Source: Salinibacterium sp. M195
GTDB taxonomy: Bacteria > Actinomycetota > Actinomycetes > Actinomycetales > Microbacteriaceae
Direction of reading: 5' to 3'
Assembly (NCBI RefSeq): GCF_019443965.1
Contig: NZ_CP040814.1
Span: 1,240,001 to 1,304,000, forward strand
Length of the DNA: 64,000 nucleotides
Position numbers and translations under genes: made by a program. The notes below the pieces were generated by a model. It searched no databases and was not told the origin of the DNA. It saw nothing but the letters and a program-made list of their open reading frames with translations. How positions within the stretch are numbered: the first letter of the stretch is position 1; every line of letters begins with the position of its first letter. This document shows positions 61,307 through 64,000 of the stretch, one piece after another.

Positions 61307-63949
61307 TTAACGGCTTTCGAGAAATCCCTTGTCGGTAGCGAGGCGGATCGCGTCGGAACCCGAGGCGACGCCGAGTTTTCGGTAAGCGGAACGCAGTTGC
61401 GACTTGATGGTGTTAACAGAAACGAAGAGCGCCGTTGCTACGTCGTCAAGGCTGGTTGATCTGGCAAGCGTCGCAAGTACTTCTCGTTCGCGCGGCGTTA
61501 GCGGGTTGGTGAGAGAAACTGCAGTGAACGGATCGGCGTGCCGGGTAAAGAGCGTCAGGAGCTCGGGAGCGTGGCGTGCGGCAATATCTCGAAGCTCAGC
61601 CTGAGGAACCATAATGGCTGGCGTGGTGAGCCCGTGATTGCTCATCACATTTGCGGCCCGACGCATGGTGGTGAGGCTCCGACTTTCATAACCTAGGCGC
61701 GCCTCAATAACGGCTCGAAGCAACAAAGCCTGCGCGAACTCGCGCACTGTGCCGGTGTCGCGCACGCGGTCGATATCCAGAAGACCGGATGCCGCAGCAA
61801 GGTCGTTGTTGGCGAGCAACGCTCGCGCGCGCGAAAGCATCGACACCGCGAGCGTTGCGCTAGCGGGCATATTCGCTAGTTCGCTGAGAGCACGCTCGCG
61901 CTGCCCGATTGCGAGGTGCAGATCACTTTTCATCGACTGCAGGAGGGCTCGGGCCGCATCGCTCAAGGGGCGAAACTTGTGCTGCTTTACCGAGGAATCA
62001 AGTTCATCGAGCGCAATTTGTGCTTCACCGGTAGCGAGCCGAATCTGTGCTCGAGTCCACACAACGAACGCCCAATGCTCAAGGCGGTTTAGTCGAAGGC
62101 TGAGGACCGAGATCGTGGAAAGCGCCTCATCGTGATTGCCAGACTCAAGCGCGCCGAGAGCTGTCGCAATATGCCAGCCAGTGGCGGGCACGCTGGTGCG
62201 CCATCCCAGTCGATCAACGTGAGTTATCTCTCCGAGATGGCTTTCGGCCTCAACCATGTGTCCCGTAAAGGCTGCGATATACGCGAGAAGGCTCTCACGG
62301 TGCTGTGACCGGCCTTCATGATCATCCGAGGACATGAGGTGCGCGACGGCTGTCGCGCGGTGCCAGCGACCAAGAAGGACGTTGGTGATCACGATCTGAA
62401 TCAGGCCAGCGCCGATCGCGTGATTCGTTCGCGCAAAACCGCCAGACATAACCGCCTCGACGTGAGAAACGAAAGTGTCGCCTTCGTCGGCAGCTTCCTC
62501 ATAGCGACGAGCTGCACGAAATCCGGCAAAACGTGCAAGTGAAAGAAGGAGAACCTGCGTGGAGTTCGGCGGAATGGCGCGCGAATCAATGTCGTCAATT
62601 CCGAGCGTGACCAGTTGTCTGAGCCGGGCAGAGGGCATCCGCTCGCGTTCACTCATCACGATCGCGAGAGAAATCGCCGCAGTACCGTGTCGTTTGAGAA
62701 TGTCGATCGGAAGCGAGCTGAGCAGCGCATGCAGCTCGTCTTGCTGATAGTTAATAAGTTCAGAAAAATGTTGGGCGACTGTCGGCCAGATCCGTTCGTG
62801 TTCGCCCGCACCGATGTACAGCTTCAGCGCTTCGAGTCCGTTTCCCGCCCCGCTGAGAGCGTCAGCGCTTGTCAGGCGCGCTCGCTGAACATCATGGGCG
62901 CTGAGAGTCCGCTCAGCATGCCGCCGAAGTGCTTCGGCGACAAGCGGATGAAACCGGAACGCTAGTTCGGTCTCGGTCAGGCGAAACTCGCCCAAGCCCT
63001 CGTTAGCGAAACTGGTCAGGAGCAGCTGGACATCGTCGTGGCCCCGTCCGCTGAGAGAGTGGGCTAACGCGACGGTCGACTCTGGCGGGAGGGCGACAAT
63101 GGCAGCAAACAAAAGATCGTTGTCGTCAGCGAAAGCGGGCAGTAGCGTGTGGGCAATATGGTCAGCCAGCTGTCGGCTGAGGTCCTGAGCTTGAGCGACA
63201 GACGCTGAGACGGTGTGTGGGCGCTGAGTGAGGAGCGTAACGGCGATGCGGGTGGCCAGTGGATGACCGTTGGTCGCCGCGAAGACAACTGCGGCATGTT
63301 CAGTCGAGAATCTCGTTGTCGAGGCAAGCAACTCGCGAGTTTCCCGTTCGGTGAACGCCAAGTCGTTTTCGGTAATGACAAGCGAGTTGACGCGGGCACC
63401 AACATCCGCTGACTCGAAGCTGCCTGTGCGACGGGTGGTAACGATGACCGTGAGCCAGCGACTTTGTTTGAGGAGCCACACAACATCGTTGGCGTTTGAG
63501 TCGTCCACGAGGTGGAAGTCGTCGAGAATGAGGCGCGTGGGAACGCGGTCATGTTCAAGCTGAGCTAATACCAATCCTGGCACGTCATCAAGGTCGGCGT
63601 AGCCCAAAATAAACCCCGAGAGGGGGCTTTCGGGGGTGACCGTACCGATCGCTTGAAGTGCGCCGACGATGCGACGCCAAAAACTAGCACGAGACCGTGT
63701 GCCGTCATCAAGCGAAACCCAAAGGTCGTGGTGAGGAACGTCGGCGTGTGCGGCACGTTCTCGCAACCACGACGCGATGAGTCCGGATTTTCCTGAGCCG
63801 CCCGCTCCTCGCACGACGACTAGAGGCACATCATGGGTCGCGTCGAGCCGGGAACTCAACCGCGAACGCGCAACGAATCCATGGGGGATCAGAGGTACTC
63901 CGCTGTCGCCGGCGCGGACAGCGGGGGACTCTCGTGCAACTGAAACCAC
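61307..63949 (-). CDS. MalT-like LuxR-family ATPase regulator
   Basis: An 880-aa STAND-type regulator. Walker A 'VVVRGAGGSGKSGLIASWL' (about 44-62) and Walker B 'TRLILDDFHLVDDSN' (about 140) are intact. A long helical repeat region follows (about 370-800). The C-terminal LuxR helix-turn-helix is 'LTPREREVLATLARSTSLDD' and 'VSVNTIKSQLRSAYRKLGVA'. GTG start. Such proteins integrate a small-molecule signal with ATP binding to activate genes. The target is unknown; the genes it might control lie beyond the window edge. Only 51 bp remain to the right. Confidence 0.92.
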   Translation of the reverse strand: MVSVARESPAVRAGDSGVPLIPHGFVARSRLSSRLDATHDVPLVVVRGAGGSGKSGLIASWLRERAAHADVPHHDLWVSLDDGTRSRASFWRRIVGALQAIGTVTPESPLSGFILGYADLDDVPGLVLAQLEHDRVPTRLILDDFHLVDDSNANDVVWLLKQSRWLTVIVTTRRTGSFESADVGARVNSLVITENDLAFTERETRELLASTTRFSTEHAAVVFAATNGHPLATRIAVTLLTQRPHTVSASVAQAQDLSRQLADHIAHTLLPAFADDNDLLFAAIVALPPESTVALAHSLSGRGHDDVQLLLTSFANEGLGEFRLTETELAFRFHPLVAEALRRHAERTLSAHDVQRARLTSADALSGAGNGLEALKLYIGAGEHERIWPTVAQHFSELINYQQDELHALLSSLPIDILKRHGTAAISLAIVMSERERMPSARLRQLVTLGIDDIDSRAIPPNSTQVLLLSLARFAGFRAARRYEEAADEGDTFVSHVEAVMSGGFARTNHAIGAGLIQIVITNVLLGRWHRATAVAHLMSSDDHEGRSQHRESLLAYIAAFTGHMVEAESHLGEITHVDRLGWRTSVPATGWHIATALGALESGNHDEALSTISVLSLRLNRLEHWAFVVWTRAQIRLATGEAQIALDELDSSVKQHKFRPLSDAARALLQSMKSDLHLAIGQRERALSELANMPASATLAVSMLSRARALLANNDLAAASGLLDIDRVRDTGTVREFAQALLLRAVIEARLGYESRSLTTMRRAANVMSNHGLTTPAIMVPQAELRDIAARHAPELLTLFTRHADPFTAVSLTNPLTPREREVLATLARSTSLDDVATALFVSVNTIKSQLRSAYRKLGVASGSDAIRLATDKGFLESR

Positions 63950-64000
63950 GTTAATCCGATCCTAGGAACGCTGAGAGCGCACCCACAGTGCCATTGTGGC

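Overview
The window is chromosomal DNA of an actinobacterium. The gene content points to the family Microbacteriaceae (inference from families and gene order; no 16S rRNA is present). Clues are the order DUF3263 / LytR_C / groEL with a CIRCE-type promoter, the XPB-helicase pair, DUF3027 and DUF2530 proteins, an IdeR/DtxR-type regulator, a WXG100 protein, many leaderless starts (a -10 box 6-7 nt before the start codon) and moderate-to-high GC.

Layout. 1-6 kb: a sugar operon (LacI regulator, lipoprotein binding protein, two permeases, GH13 glucosidase) without its own ATPase. 6-12 kb: OmdA-type protein, zinc alcohol dehydrogenase, tRNA-Thr, YdcZ-type transporter, MsrB, ElaA-type acetyltransferase, and a haem pair (HtaA-domain protein and HmuT-like lipoprotein) with a candidate IdeR box. 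12-15 kb: DUF3263, LytR_C and groEL, preceded by a tandem array of CIRCE-like repeats. 15-18 kb: an orphan WXG100 protein and a two-component system. 18-31 kb: mostly core genes (methyltransferase-like protein, DEDDh exonuclease, XPB and its partner, cold-shock protein, SerC, IdeR, HNH protein with an unusual leader, CHAP protein, tRNA-Arg, PASTA/excalibur protein).

31.4-44.6 kb is the most distinctive accessory block. A divergent XRE-cupin regulator faces a tightly overlapping series of genes: oligopeptide-type ABC transporter, metal amidohydrolase of the prolidase-like group, DUF885 peptidase-like protein, NTF2-like protein, DHDPS-family lyase/deaminase, and a three-subunit FAD / [2Fe-2S] / NAD-binding dehydrogenase. 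The last four resemble the D-hydroxyproline dehydrogenase plus deaminase module. Together they suggest uptake and breakdown of a peptide or amino-acid conjugate, possibly proline- or hydroxyproline-containing or opine-like.

44.6-47.1 kb is a patched region. It holds two nearly identical tails of FtsX/MacB-type permeases and a receiver-less response regulator. These bracket a small set encoding a cupredoxin, a four-histidine helical lipoprotein and a membrane protein. 47-64 kb is again mostly core: an ammonium transporter with a two-site GlnR operator, PdxH, NhaA, a HesB-like protein without cysteines, a coiled-coil membrane protein, a 1265-aa helicase-nuclease-like protein whose Walker A lysine and Walker B glutamate are both replaced, MscL, FmdB, 5-formyl-THF cyclo-ligase, GalU, an acetyltransferase, tRNA-Ala and a MalT-like LuxR ATPase regulator at the right end.

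All functions are read from sequence patterns without database searches. Start codons were chosen from Shine-Dalgarno spacing, leaderless -10 boxes or overlap with upstream stops, and may differ from other annotations.
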